DNA of 64,000 nucleotides from Rhodosorus marinus (lineage: Eukaryota > Rhodophyta > Stylonematophyceae > Stylonematales > Stylonemataceae). Made by a program: the position numbers and the translations under genes. Shown here one piece after another: positions 20,350-30,360 of the stretch; the stretch's first letter is position 1; each line of letters starts with the position of its first letter. The stretch is taken from positions 1-64,000 of the forward strand of contig JAMWBK010000003.1 of NCBI GenBank assembly GCA_029953675.1, given 5' to 3'. The notes under the pieces are model-generated. The model made no database searches and had not been told where the DNA came from. It worked only from the letters and a program-made list of their open reading frames with translations.

Positions 20350-21045
20350 GGAGCTTTGAGTGTTGCTGGCCAAGACTGGACTGGACTTTACAAGCAAGAC
20401 TAGCAATGGCTCTTTTCTCTAAAGCTTCCCAACCAAGATTCTAAGGGGAAAACGTGCATAATTAATATAACTTCTGTCAGCAAATTCAGAAAACTGCGAC
20501 ATACAATATTTTTGACCCGCTTATTCAGAAATAGATCCTACCCAGGCGGAAATTGGGGGGGAGTATGAAGATCCTCGTATGGTACCCTCGAGGTCCGTGC
20601 ATCGGCTCACCGTTTGGTCCTTCTCATCATCGAATCCTTTGGGACTTTTGACACCATCGGATCCCGTTGGATTCGGGAGATATTCCGCCAACGCGCGGAC
20701 CCGTCTACTATCTTTCTTTACGCGATTGAGTTTCTCGCTGTGGCGAGTGAATGCTGCCTTGAATATTCGAAGCCCGCGGCCTTCGAGTTGTAAACCCTTT
20801 TTTCCCTCAGTTTTTTTTTCTCTTAGCCTCCGATCACACTGCCCGATAGGAGCCTTGAGTATTCTGGTGGCCAAGGCTAGCTCAACTCCTCTTCATTAAA
20901 GCCTACCAAACCAAGATTTTGTGGGAAAACGTGTACAATTATTCTAATTTATTTCTCCTAATTCAGAAAACTGTGAGAGCGTTTCTCCTAATTCAGAAAA
21001 CTGTGAGAGCGTTGCAATATGGGTAACCCGTTCATTCAGAATAGA
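20350..21045. repeat. Direct repeat pair around a LINE-B 3' end
   Basis: Segments 20350-20535 and 20850-21045 are diverged direct repeats (both contain GCCAAG near the start, CCAACCAAGATT or CCAAACCAAGATT, GGGAAAACGTG, AATTCAGAAAACTG, and CATTCAGAA or TATTCAGAA). Between them lies a LINE-B 3' end. The second copy holds an internal 30-bp duplication (TTTCTCCTAATTCAG...) at about 20950-21010. The first copy and its upstream flank (20221-20349) carry no recognised gene. Confidence 0.6.
20575..20850 (+). mobile_element. Diverged LINE-B 3' end
   Basis: Plus-strand coding for SFGTFDTIGSRWIREI-like sequence across frames, then RLSFSLWRVNAAL, the T-rich UTR, and CAGTTTTTTTTTCTC...CCTCCGATCACACTGCCC as a variant terminus. 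Confidence 0.7.
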
Positions 21046-21808
21046 CGGTTTCGGTTTTTTTTTGGTCTACGTTGCGGAGGTAGGGACTGAGCGGCGCTGC
21101 TCAAGGGAAGATTTTTTTTTTTGGAAAAACCCTTTTCCATTAAAAAAAGCAGGAAACACTCTCGTCTACCAACTACCAGGAGAAGGAATTATGCAATCTG
21201 GGTTTTCCTCTTGTGCGCCTAGTTTCGAGAGCTGGTCCCCGATATGTGGTCCCCGATATGGGTTGTACTCTGCCTCGGGATACCAGATGGGACCCGGAGA
21301 GGGGGAGAGAAGACGCTGTATCGGCACTTGCGTTTCAGTCAAATGCAATTGAAACTTGGTAAATGGCGCGTTCAAAATACTGCACTAAAAGTGAAATCCG
21401 CATATGTGAATCTTCTTTCCCTCTCATCGGACCACCGACCCGGGGCAGGTATTTTCTCTGGTCAACCCGAAAGCGACGAGGAAACTAATGCATGGTTTGT
21501 CCCTACCAAGCAATTTCAGCATGTCAATTGATTTGATCGACATGCTTAAAAGTCCCTGAGCAATAGGATGCACACACTGCAGAGAAGTAAAAACTCAATC
21601 GTGTAGACAGCTATATATATATACATACTGCGCGAAAGGAAGTGCTATGTCAATTGGGTTTTGCAGATGTGTTTCCCTAGCACGTGAATGGCAACCACAG
21701 ATCGCGTCGCTACCAAAAGCTAAAAGCGTGGACGAGACGGTAAGGAGAAGGGAAGAGGGACTGTAGGTTTTCTGGTTTAAAGAGTGGTGATTGGATACGG
21801 CATAGGAG
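21046..21808. other. Upstream region of the 21.8-kb gene
   Basis: No gene recognised. An AT stretch AGCTATATATATATAC at about 21609-21624 lies about 190 bp before the ATG at 21812 and is the likeliest TATA element. A GGTTTAAAG block near 21774 is an alternative. Confidence 0.4.
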
Positions 21809-21811
21809 AAG

Positions 21812-23162
21812 ATGGGACCGTACGCGCTGTTACTCTTCGTGGTTGTGGCGGTTCAAGCGGTGGCTCATGCTCAAGATTGTTCCGCGGACCCATTGGCTGG
21901 AGCGTTTGAAATTTCAGAGTTCTGTAGGCCCCTTCGCAACAGAGATGGTGTCCGGTTTGGCGAAGTATGTACGGACACCAAGCTGAACGACAAAAAAATT
22001 GATCCCGGGGCATTGTTCTCGCCGAGTTGTATCAGAGCCAAGTTTAGGACTGATGATGGATATGAATTGAACCTGATCCGAGCTGGAGCGCACTTCAATG
22101 AGCCCCCAACCGGGCAGGATAGATTTACTTCTCGCCGGAACATCGACAGATGGAAGACGAAGAACGAGGTGACGGATTCGATCAGATTCGCTAGGGTTCT
22201 GATTTGTCCCGAAGAATTGCAAGGACAGACTGATTGTTGCGGGCAGAGCGTCGGGTTGCTCGCTTCCGCGGTCGTCAGTAAGATAGGCAATAGTGACGAG
22301 CAATTCCGGGTTTTCCTGAGCGCCGAGGACAACGATGATCTGTGCACGGTGAGGGATAGCGACAACACGACTGCCTGTGACGTTATGATTGCTTGCCCAC
22401 CGTGCGAGGCGCTTCATTGTCGAGGGCCAGGAGGAGTCTGTGAGGATACCCTTGCATTTGAATGCCCCATCGGCGAGGTAAGTCACGTCGCAAAATCTGA
22501 ACCCGTTTCAGGGGTCGTTTTCTCGCCCGAAGTCTCAGCTCTGACGATTTAGTGAACACTGTGGGATACGACTAACTTTGCTAGCAACCACCAATATCTA
22601 GGAACCATTTTCTCGACAGGATGAATTCTGCGATTGTTCGCAATTGGCGACATCCTCGCCAGCTCCTTCGGATGGTCCTGTACAATTGAAGTGCTCTAAG
22701 CACAACGTGTATATGCTCTCGGGCTTCTCATTCTTCATCCTGGACATGGGTCCGCTTACTCTCCCGGGTGCGCTTCCTCTCGAGGCCTGTTTATCTCTTC
22801 GGGACATTATTAGGCGCGGAGGACCTTGCAACGAACCGGTCGAAAATGGCGCGATCGGGGTCATGTGGTGTTATAATTCGGATCCCGTAACGAATCCCTC
22901 AGTATTTGGGTGTCCCATCTGTTCAGAATTAGACTTCATAAGTCAGGATTGCGCAGTTAACCCCCCCTCCTCCCCTGGGACACTCTCCAGCGTTGCTGTG
23001 TGGTGGGTCTGTCATGAAGAAGGAGGCGACCCATTAGAAACTCTGATAACGTGCGCATCAGAGTACGCGGACGGACGAAACGACTGTCGGTTCGAAGATG
23101 GTGCAGACTGTAATTGTCCGGCAACCATTCCTGCTCCTGTGCTCCCTCCAACAAACTCTTAG
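21812..23162 (+). CDS. Secreted Cys-rich family protein, two exons
   Basis: Exon 1 is 21812-22477 (222 codons), intron 22478-22619 (GAG|GTAAGT donor, ACTAAC branch-like motif near 22571, CGACAG acceptor), exon 2 22620-23162; both junctions are phase 0. The product is 402 residues with a signal peptide (LLLFVVVAVQAVAHA). Exon 1 carries the family domain: LIRAGAHF, SRRNIDRW, ICPEEL and DCCGQSVGLLASAVVSKIG. It then becomes Cys-rich (CPPCEALHCRGPGGVC). Exon 2 starts DEFCDCS and is a long Cys-containing region with a hydrophobic stretch (MLSGFSFFILDMG), ending DGADCNC and a Pro-rich tail. Without splicing, exon 1 would run into a stop at 22550. Function unknown; extracellular location likely. Confidence 0.8.
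22478..22619 (+). other. Spliceosomal intron, 142 bp, phase 0
   Basis: GTAAGT donor and CTCGACAG acceptor join two frames that each continue the same Cys-rich pattern. Retention introduces an early stop at 22550-22552. Confidence 0.75.
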
Positions 23163-23736
23163 TCCTGCTGACTTATGCTAGCTGTTCCCTATAGAAAGTA
23201 ATCTTCTACCCCGCTCTGGAGTCTCCTTAGCCTCGCCCCTCTTGCTTTCCTTGAGCATCCCTAGCGCTAAGTTCGGCAGTTGGACTAAACGGAAACAGCA
23301 AAAACCATTCAGCATCTCTTGCGCTAGATTCGGTGGAAGCTGGCCCTTCTTCGCCACTGTGCTGATCCCCGGTTGGACTATCATCTCCGGTGCCTGGCCT
23401 TTCCTTTCGGCGCCGTTCTTGCCACTAAGGCGGATGCAATCACCTTGATAGAGTTGGATACGTTGTTTGGAAGTCTTCTTATCCTCCAGGGTCTCCCACA
23501 CGAGCAGCTGGATACTGTGAAAACCCAAATTTAGTCTGGGGCTACGTTGGTCTGGGGCTTTGGAATGAGCACCATTGTGCATTCCAAAGCTTGGTCAGCA
23601 ACCCATGAATCTCCCCGGAAAACCGAGCTCGAATACGGTCCGCCGCGGGCTCCGGGTCGGGAGTCTGGCTGCGTGAAATACCAACGCTGACACCAAAAAA
23701 AGGGTTACGATAGTCTGGGGTTTCGTTAAGTCTGAA
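23163..23736. other. Non-genic stretch with LINE-C-type motifs
   Basis: From about 23528, TTTAGTCTGGGGCTACG, GTTACGATAGTCTGGGG and TCGTTAAGTCTGAAG recall LINE-C tails. A minus frame of 134 residues (23178-23582) is Gln/Lys-rich and unrecognised. At 23255-23340 a short diverged repeat (GCGCTAAGTTCGG / GCGCTAGATTCGG) occurs. Confidence 0.4.
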
Positions 23737-24135
23737 GTGGGTTTATTAGCATAGCCTGAAGCAATAAGTGGCATACTGCTTATGAGTCGAAATCAGGAAT
23801 CATCTTTTGTTGGGGAACCCCCACCGGGTGGGGAGGAACGGACACCTCCAAGACATCCTTCGAAAAAGAAAAAAGGTACCCCCGGAGATACCCATCATAA
23901 CCGAAGGTTTGCTTGCAACGGCTTTTTTTGCGCTTACGGCTTTTCGCTGTTGTCGCCGTTTTTTTTTGTTCCAAGAACGAATGAAATGGATTTACAGTCT
24001 CCTCGGAGACTGAAAGAAAAACGCGTTGAGCGGAAAAAGCAGGCTAAGCACAGCGAAGATCGCGCCTCCAGCATCCAAGTGCATACTCTACAGCCAGAAA
24101 CCTAAACCGGCAAGCAACGATTGGAGACGTTTATA
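23737..24135 (-). mobile_element. LINE-A tail stub and LINE-B 3' end
   Basis: 23737-23765 is only a LINE-A tail (TTATTAGCATAGCCTGAAGC). At about 23990-24135 a minus-strand LINE-B end is present (GGAGACTGAAAGAAAAACGC, CGCCTCCAGCATCCAAGTGC). Both are heavily truncated. Confidence 0.6.
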
Positions 24136-24601
24136 AGGGGGGAGTATCATTGCATCACGGCCGTTAGGCGCTTCGCAGGGCAAAATTGAATGCTAGTCTG
24201 GGGTTGGAGGGAGAGCGAAAATGAGATGCGGTTGGAATGTTCTCCCCTGAAGTATCCATTTACCTAAAGCAAAGCCGTTGAAAACCGAGGCTAGGGACTT
24301 CGTTGGGGACTTCGTTCTTTCCCCCCTCATACTGCAGGTCTGGGGTGCGCGTTATTATGTATGTGTACCAACCACTATCTATCGTCGACTAAGCGTTTCG
24401 CTCTGAGGACTTAAGCAGGGAGCTCGGAGGTAGTCGGCGTCGGTTTTGTCGATGGTGCTAGGCGTTGGTGCTGGTGCTAGATTTGCTTCTCCAAGACACG
24501 CTAGGAGACTAGTAAAGTCCAGGAGAGTGGTGTAAGTTTTTTTGCTTTTCTTGGAAAGCTTGGCTTGGTTTTCAGGAAAGGGGAGTTTTATTATTGGAAC
24601 G

Positions 24602-25138
24602 ATGAGCTTGAGGTGGGTAGTGGTTTTGGTGGGCATTTTGCATTTGGTGTGGGGAGATACCATCTACGATACATGCGCAAGTTTTGCTCTTCCTGACCCA
24701 TCGGGCATTCTGCCAAACGGAACTCCTTTAGTGTTGAAACGAGGGTTCTCTGGGGTGAGTCTTACTGCAGGAAGCTGACGCTTGGAGAGCTGGATGGGAA
24801 GATCCCCAACCTGTGCGTACGGAATCAGAACCCCAAAGACCAACTTCCGACGGGCTGCGTCAGGTTAACATTGAGGCATGTTAACCCAGGTATAATCAAG
24901 AAGATGAGAGTAGGTATCCACCCAGATTGCAACAACATCCCAATCAACAACAAGTACAGATTTCAAAGGAGGAGGAGTATTACGAAGCCGGGCGGTAGAG
25001 GAGGGAATATCAGGTCGATTAGTATCTGCTTTGACGACATTCCTGCGACCGAAACGTGCTGCGAAACAAAACAGTACCTGGTTTTTGAGGCGATCCTCGA
25101 AATTGCAGGCGCCAGTGCAAAAGCCCGATGGGAGGAGT
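24602..25138 (+). pseudogene. Secreted-family gene, frameshifted and cut by LINE-A copy 1
   Basis: Starts MSLRWVVVLVGILHLVWGDT, a good signal peptide. The first frame stops at 24776-24778. The family domain then continues in another frame (KLTLGELDGK, GCVRLTLRHVNPG, KKMRVGIHPDC, FQRRRSITKPG, CFDDIPATETCCETKQYLVF). The shift near 24770 is not explained by a usable intron: a GTGAGT...TGCAG pair exists but is 16 bp and out of phase. After the strand following the CC motif the gene is cut at about 25138 by the 5' end of a LINE-A element. No remainder is found on the far side, so it is a dead allele. Confidence 0.8.
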
Positions 25139-25381
25139 TGTTGTCGAGGATTGGAGTTTTGTTTCTTTTTCGGTCGGGAGCGTGTTCGTTTACGGGAAGC
25201 GCTTCCTCTGGTACGCCTTCCCCTCCATTTTCCGCGGGGCGTCGTTTGCATTTGCAACTACTTCTGTCTTCCGGGTGGGTGTGTTGCGGGGCCTTTCCTA
25301 TTTGGGTTGGGTTTGGTCGATTATTCTCTCGGTGCGGTTTCATATTGGTGGTGCAACGTTTCCTTTGCGCATTCCCTCAGG

Positions 25382-26791
25382 ATGCTAGAGATATCTCCGC
25401 GCTCGACGGAGCCTCCTCCCAAGGAGGCACTGCCAGGTGGGGGACTCCGTGTTCGCCTCAGCTGCGGCACCTTTTCTTCCGAGGTTGACTTGGAAGGCGC
25501 TTCTGGCACCCAGGCGCCTGCACTTATCTCCGCTGTCATCAGCCTGATCACGGCTGCGAGTGATCGTGGAGTGCTCCCTCAGCTCACCCAGAAGCTAGGT
25601 GGGCTGGAATCGGGATTGCTGGCCAGGTCAAATTCAAATTCGGACGAGAATTTGAATTGCACCAGAGTGGCAGCGTTGGCCGAAGGCAGTCAACATCAGG
25701 TCAATCAACATGAACCTGTCCCGGGACAGGCGAGGGCGGTTGCTTCTGCGCGGGACAGTACGACGTTGGGGAGCGGCAGGCCGGGCCAAAACGCGCTTCA
25801 GCGCTCGGGGACTCGAGGCAATGGTGGTGGTGACTGTGCGGCAACCGGTGTGGAGGAGACTGCAGCTGTGGACTTCCCTCTCTTGGACCAGCCCTCAGGT
25901 GGTCACCAGCTCCCGGCTACTTCGGGGGCACGTGGTGGCCGCAAGGGGGGCGCTTCGTACGCATCAGTCTTGCGGAAGGGCACTACTGCCACACGTACGG
26001 CGGCTATGCTCCGTTTCCTACCATCTCGCGAGCCTCAGGATGGGCCTGTGGAGACCACTCTCCAATTTCTGTGGGTGCGAAATGTCCGGCCCCAGACTAC
26101 ACGAGGACAGGTTCCGTCTATGCGAGACTTCCGAGACACTTTTGCGGAATCGTTAGGGTGCAGCCAGGGTGATTTCTTCTTCGCAAACTATGAGAGCCGC
26201 GATGTGCTTTTTTTGGTCTCCGCAACCGCCGCCAAGTACCTGGAGGCCTTGCTGGCGAAGCCTACCGAGCAGTGGCCTGAGAGCGCCCGGTGGCTGCGCT
26301 GCAACCCGCAGGTGGTTTTGCACTTGGATTTTGACCGTTTCTCGGGTAATCTCCTGTCTCCGGGAGAAACGGCAGGGCTCTCTGAGCATGAGAGCAGCGT
26401 GAAGGCGGCAGCGATCCATTGGCTACGGATTCAGCGCCTTGAGAGGATCTTGTTGGAGCGGTTCCGGTCGGGCCCTCGTCACCTGCGCATGGCGGTGTCC
26501 AGCTTCTTCGATCTGGAGAGGCGACTTGTGCTGACTTCGCGCTACAAGACAGAGCTGCAGCGGGTGGGGATTTTGGAGGGCTCTGCTTCCAGCACCACTT
26601 CCAGCGAGAGTGGTGAGGCAGGGGAGCAGACTGAGGGCATGGCGGTGGAGGACGCCCAGGTTACTTTGCTGAAGCCCGCGGGATCCGTTCCGCGAGCCTC
26701 GCGGAGTGGGCGGCTCACGACTTTGGTGCGGATAGGAGGTAAGAGAGCGAGGACCGACTCCCCCGGGTCTAAGGGGGAGAAGCACGATTAG
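25382..26791 (+). CDS. LINE-A ORF1 protein (copy 1)
   Basis: 469 residues if started at MLEISPRST, which corresponds to MVGISPHST in copies 2 and 3 and to MVGVSPP (LINE-B) and MAGVPPHS (A2), so this Met is the likely start. The open frame runs further upstream into UTR. Features in order: an N-terminal acidic/amphipathic segment (VDLEGASGTQ, LPQLTQKLGGLE), a low-complexity linker, YASVLRKGTTATRTAAMLRF, a folded core (FLWVRNVRPQT, RDFRDTFAESL, DVLFLVSATAAKYLEALL), an Arg-rich helix (WLRIQRLERILLERFR) and a basic C-terminus. By analogy with other LINE ORF1 proteins it probably binds element RNA; no known RNA-binding fold is proved here. Confidence 0.8.
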   Translation: MLEISPRSTEPPPKEALPGGGLRVRLSCGTFSSEVDLEGASGTQAPALISAVISLITAASDRGVLPQLTQKLGGLESGLLARSNSNSDENLNCTRVAALAEGSQHQVNQHEPVPGQARAVASARDSTTLGSGRPGQNALQRSGTRGNGGGDCAATGVEETAAVDFPLLDQPSGGHQLPATSGARGGRKGGASYASVLRKGTTATRTAAMLRFLPSREPQDGPVETTLQFLWVRNVRPQTTRGQVPSMRDFRDTFAESLGCSQGDFFFANYESRDVLFLVSATAAKYLEALLAKPTEQWPESARWLRCNPQVVLHLDFDRFSGNLLSPGETAGLSEHESSVKAAAIHWLRIQRLERILLERFRSGPRHLRMAVSSFFDLERRLVLTSRYKTELQRVGILEGSASSTTSSESGEAGEQTEGMAVEDAQVTLLKPAGSVPRASRSGRLTTLVRIGGKRARTDSPGSKGEKHD

Positions 26792-26822
26792 CGCTCCAGG
26801 CACGGCTGCGAGGTCGCCACCT

Positions 26823-29800
26823 ATGGATCTACAGTGTTATGTCCAGGAGGGCGGAGACTGGAGACTGGGGCATTTGGCGTACGCGTTTTCGGAGTTGGCT
26901 CCGGCGGTGGATTTCTTTGGAAGGAGGCTCGCTTCCCCTCCGTGGGGGCATTCCCCCAGTCGTCCTCCCTCGTGGAGACCTTCTAGTAGCTGGAACCATT
27001 CTCGATTTCATCTTCACGAGCCTGGCTCGCAACATTCGGGACACAGTCATTTGGGTTTTCCTGGGGGTCATACCGCGCCTGATTCTGGCCCCCATTCACA
27101 CATCGGAGCGCAGATGGCGAGTACGAGACCGACTGGCCCTGTTCTTGAAGGGAGACTTCGAAGTACTACAGCGCAGCTATTTGGCGTCGTCAGCACCATC
27201 CGCCCGTCGGACTCGGTATGGCACAGTGTCGCCCGTACCGGCTCGAGTACAGAAATTGGTAGCAGTGGGCGATTTAAGTCGAGCGGCGCGGGTTTTGGAG
27301 GGCCAGGCGCCTGTCCTCCCCTACGATGAGAGTCTCGCCCAGACGGTGTCGTCTTTGTTCCCTGAGTCCGACGTGGACTTGTCCCCTGAATTCGACGTAT
27401 TCTTGGACCGTCCGGAGTTGGCCAGGTTTCGCATCTATCTGACGCGCAGTGAGTCTGACCTGGAGGATTTGCTTCGTACCTCGCGTCGGGGACGCTGTCC
27501 CGGACCCTCCGGACTAAGAACAGAGCTATTGCAGGCCCTGAGCCAGCCTGGCCAGATCGCGCTTCTGAGGATCCTTAACAAGTTGTTCCAGGGCGTATCG
27601 GGTGCGTCTGCGCCATGGGAACATCTCCGGCAGGCACAGCTTTGCTTGCTCACGAAACCTGACCACCAACCGGCCCACCCGCGTCTCCGGCCGATCGGGA
27701 TGGTGGAGAGCCTACGGAAGTTAGCCGGGAGGTGGCTATGCCAGCGCCTTCGCCAGCGAGTCACAGCTTTCATGACGCCCTTGCAAGTAGGGGTGGGATT
27801 TTCTGGGGGTTGCGAACTGATCACCCATGGGATCGAGCTAGAACGCGCCAGTAGGCCGGAGTGGGGAGTCTTGGTGGTTGATTTCCGGAACGCATTCAAC
27901 AGCGTGTCGCGGACGCATGCGCTAGAGGTGCTCCGACGGGTGTTTCCGGAGGCGTGGCCGCTTCTATCGGGTATTTACGGAGGGAGAGCCTCCCCTACTT
28001 GACAACGGAGGGCACTGTTTTTCAAGCATATACTGGCGTCCAACAAGGCGACCCTTGCGGACCTCTTCTTCATGCCTGTGCCCTACAGATCGTACTTTTA
28101 CGTCTTTTGACTGAGGTCTCGGATCTTCGAATATGCGCGCACCACGATGACGTAACATTGCTGGGCACCCCTGACGCCCTGGCTAGGGGGCTGACCGCGA
28201 TCGAAGCGATTGCACGTCGCGTCGGTTTGACTGTGGAAACAGAAAAATGTCGCTTTCTCCCCCCGAGGGACGTGTCGCTGACCTCTCTGCCACCCACTCT
28301 GCGACTAATCAGCGAACGTGAAGGGTTCGAACACCACGGCGTCGGATTGGGGACTGACAACTTTGTCCAAGCATCCTGTGAGCGAATTTTGGCACGGCAC
28401 CCCATTGAGCACCTACCCGACAGCATGCTGCAATCGGCCTGCTTGCTTTCCCGCTTTTGTGCCGGTCCCAGACTCAACTACTGTTTGCGCAGCCTGCCTC
28501 CAGCTTGGGGCTCGTGGATCGCGGCTAAAGCCGACGAAATGACCCTGCAACACCGGGGAACGCTCTTGGATGAGCCCCTCGATCTTGAAGCTGCTCCCGA
28601 CGGGGACTTGATTCGTGCACAGATCGCTCTACCGTTGCGATTAGGGGGATTCGGCGTCGCAGACCGTGGGCTGGTATGCTCGCCAGCGGCGGCTGCCTCC
28701 TGGGCTACCGCGCTGCGAACGTTGGTGACCTTCCAGAGGCGAAGTGCCTGCCTCTTGGCTCGAGCTTTGACCAACGAGGATCCAGTGACCCTGCCGCCCC
28801 CCCTTTTGACAATTTATGATGGTCTTCAACACGCGTTCAGGAGGTGCAACGCCGTGCCGGACGCAAATAGGTCCCGCTTTCGTTCCTGGAGGGAGCTGTT
28901 ATGGGGACGAGCTGAAGCGATTGAGAATTCTCCCCTCCACCGAGTTCTTGCCGATGACGGAGAGGCTAGCCCCGGGTCACCTGTTGCAGACTACCCGGAT
29001 TTGAGCCGATTTTGGAGCTCCCGCACTGATGTGATTCAACATAGCCTCACCTGGGGCCAACACAGCGCCGCTCACACAGTCATGCTGAATTATCCTCTCA
29101 CGCCGCCTACCACTGCCGCTCGTCTCCGCGGCATGGGAGGCCACCTCTCGCACTTGTGGTTAACCACTCTACCGTCGTCATTGAATCATCGTCTCGATGC
29201 TTTCCAGTTCCGTTCTGCCGCACGCATCTATCTCGGTTTGCCACAGGCTCCGTGGCACTCTAATCGGCCGTCTTTCTGTCAGGGATGTGAGAGCCGGATT
29301 GACGCTTGTGGCCACCACTTCCTGGGTTCCTGCGGACTGTTGAGAGGTCTCCGTACGAGGCGTCACACTCGCCTCAAGTACATCCTCAGCGAATTTTTGA
29401 CTCGGATAGGGCATACGGTTGAGGTTGAGTCGGAACTGCCCAGATCAATCTCGGACTCTGCACCGTCCCGTTGTATAGCCGCTCTCCTCGTCTCCGACGC
29501 TGCTGCCAGACGCTCAACATATGTGTACCTTGCAATTACCTGCCCCGTGGCCAGCGCCCACCTCACCGCAGCCGCCCGCCGCCGGGGGGCCGCGGCTTCA
29601 GCCCTTCGAAGAGTTAAGGAACGACGGTATGCTGAGAGCATGGCCAGTCTGCCTTGCGCTGAGGGTCGCTCTCACCGGTTCCAGCCATTCAATGTGGAAA
29701 GCTTTGGTCACGTGGATAAGTCGGGTTGAGAGTGGTTGCGGAAATGTTTTGCTGAGCATCCTACTGAATATTTGGCGCTCTTGAGGCGTTTAAGTGTCTC

Positions 29801-29881
29801 CCTTTGGCGATATTCCAGCGACATGCTTTCCGAGGCGCGCCATCGGCGCCTGGGGTTGCATGCTTCCCTCCCTAGTCATTA
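26823..29881 (+). pseudogene. LINE-A ORF2 (RT-endonuclease), copy 1, inactivated
   Basis: Corresponds to the ~1020-residue ORF2 described at copy 3. Lesions against copies 2 and 3: an early rearrangement and frame change near 26845-26870, a one-base deletion in a G-run near 27978, a five-residue loss near 28400 (ILARHPIEHLP), a TTA to TGA stop at 29727-29729, and the catalytic YHDD changed to HHDD (ICAHHDDVTL, near 28140). The last change alone should abolish or cripple polymerisation. It starts 31 bp after the ORF1 stop, with the conserved MDLQ. Confidence 0.85.
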
Positions 29882-29950
29882 GTTCATCTTCACGCCTTGC
29901 GTAGCGCTTCAGGCTATGCTAGTAAAGTACAGTCCAGTAAAGTCCAGTAG

Positions 29951-30251
29951 AGCAGGGCTCCGCACCGGATTATTGCAGGCCTTGGGCAAAGCTGGCCAGA
30001 GTGGTAACAAGCGGAGTAAAGCCCAGTAAAGCCCAGTAAATCACAATAAAGCCAATAAAGCCAGTAAAACCACCAGTTGCATACCATGTCCTTATTAGCT
30101 GCTCTTTTGTTTGAGACACATGGATGCGTTGCAAAACACCCTCGCTTGTACTTGCACCGTGCTACCTACGGCCGATTTCTTGCGCAGATGGTCTAATCTT
30201 CCCGAGATCGCGCCCGCCTGCGTAGTCTTGGAGGGTGGATTAGCTGGACTT
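29951..30251. mobile_element. Mosaic of LINE scraps and tail repeats between inverted copies
   Basis: 29955-30010 encodes a scrap of an RT motif (RTGLLQALGKAGQSGN-like). 30015-30075 is a run of TAAAGCCCAG-type tail units ending in AAAACCACCAG. About 30115-30240 is a LINE-B ORF2 scrap (TTGCAAAACACCCTCGCTTG, GATCGCGCCCGCCTGCG). All are too short to be functional. Confidence 0.65.
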
Positions 30252-30360
30252 TACTGGACTTTACTAGCATAGCCTGAAGCGCTACGCAAGGCGTGAAGAT
30301 GAAATAATAACTGGACTTTACTAGCATAGCCTGAAGCGCTACGCAAGGCGTGAAGATGAA

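Larger units (their letters stand above)
25139..29950 (+). mobile_element. LINE-A copy 1, near full length
   Basis: Non-LTR retrotransposon with a 5' UTR (starts about GTTGTCGAGGATTGG, shared with copy 3), ORF1, ORF2 and a 3' UTR ending GCGCTTCAGGCTATGCTAG, then two or three TAAAGTCCAG units. It is inserted in the secreted-family pseudogene. It carries more lesions than copies 2 and 3, including an RT active-site change, so it is the oldest of the near-full-length copies. Confidence 0.9.

Noticed and set aside
24745-24772. A 16-bp intron (GTGAGT...TGCAG) rescuing the 24.6-kb gene
   Set aside because: Far too short for splicing and leaves the wrong phase for the downstream domain.
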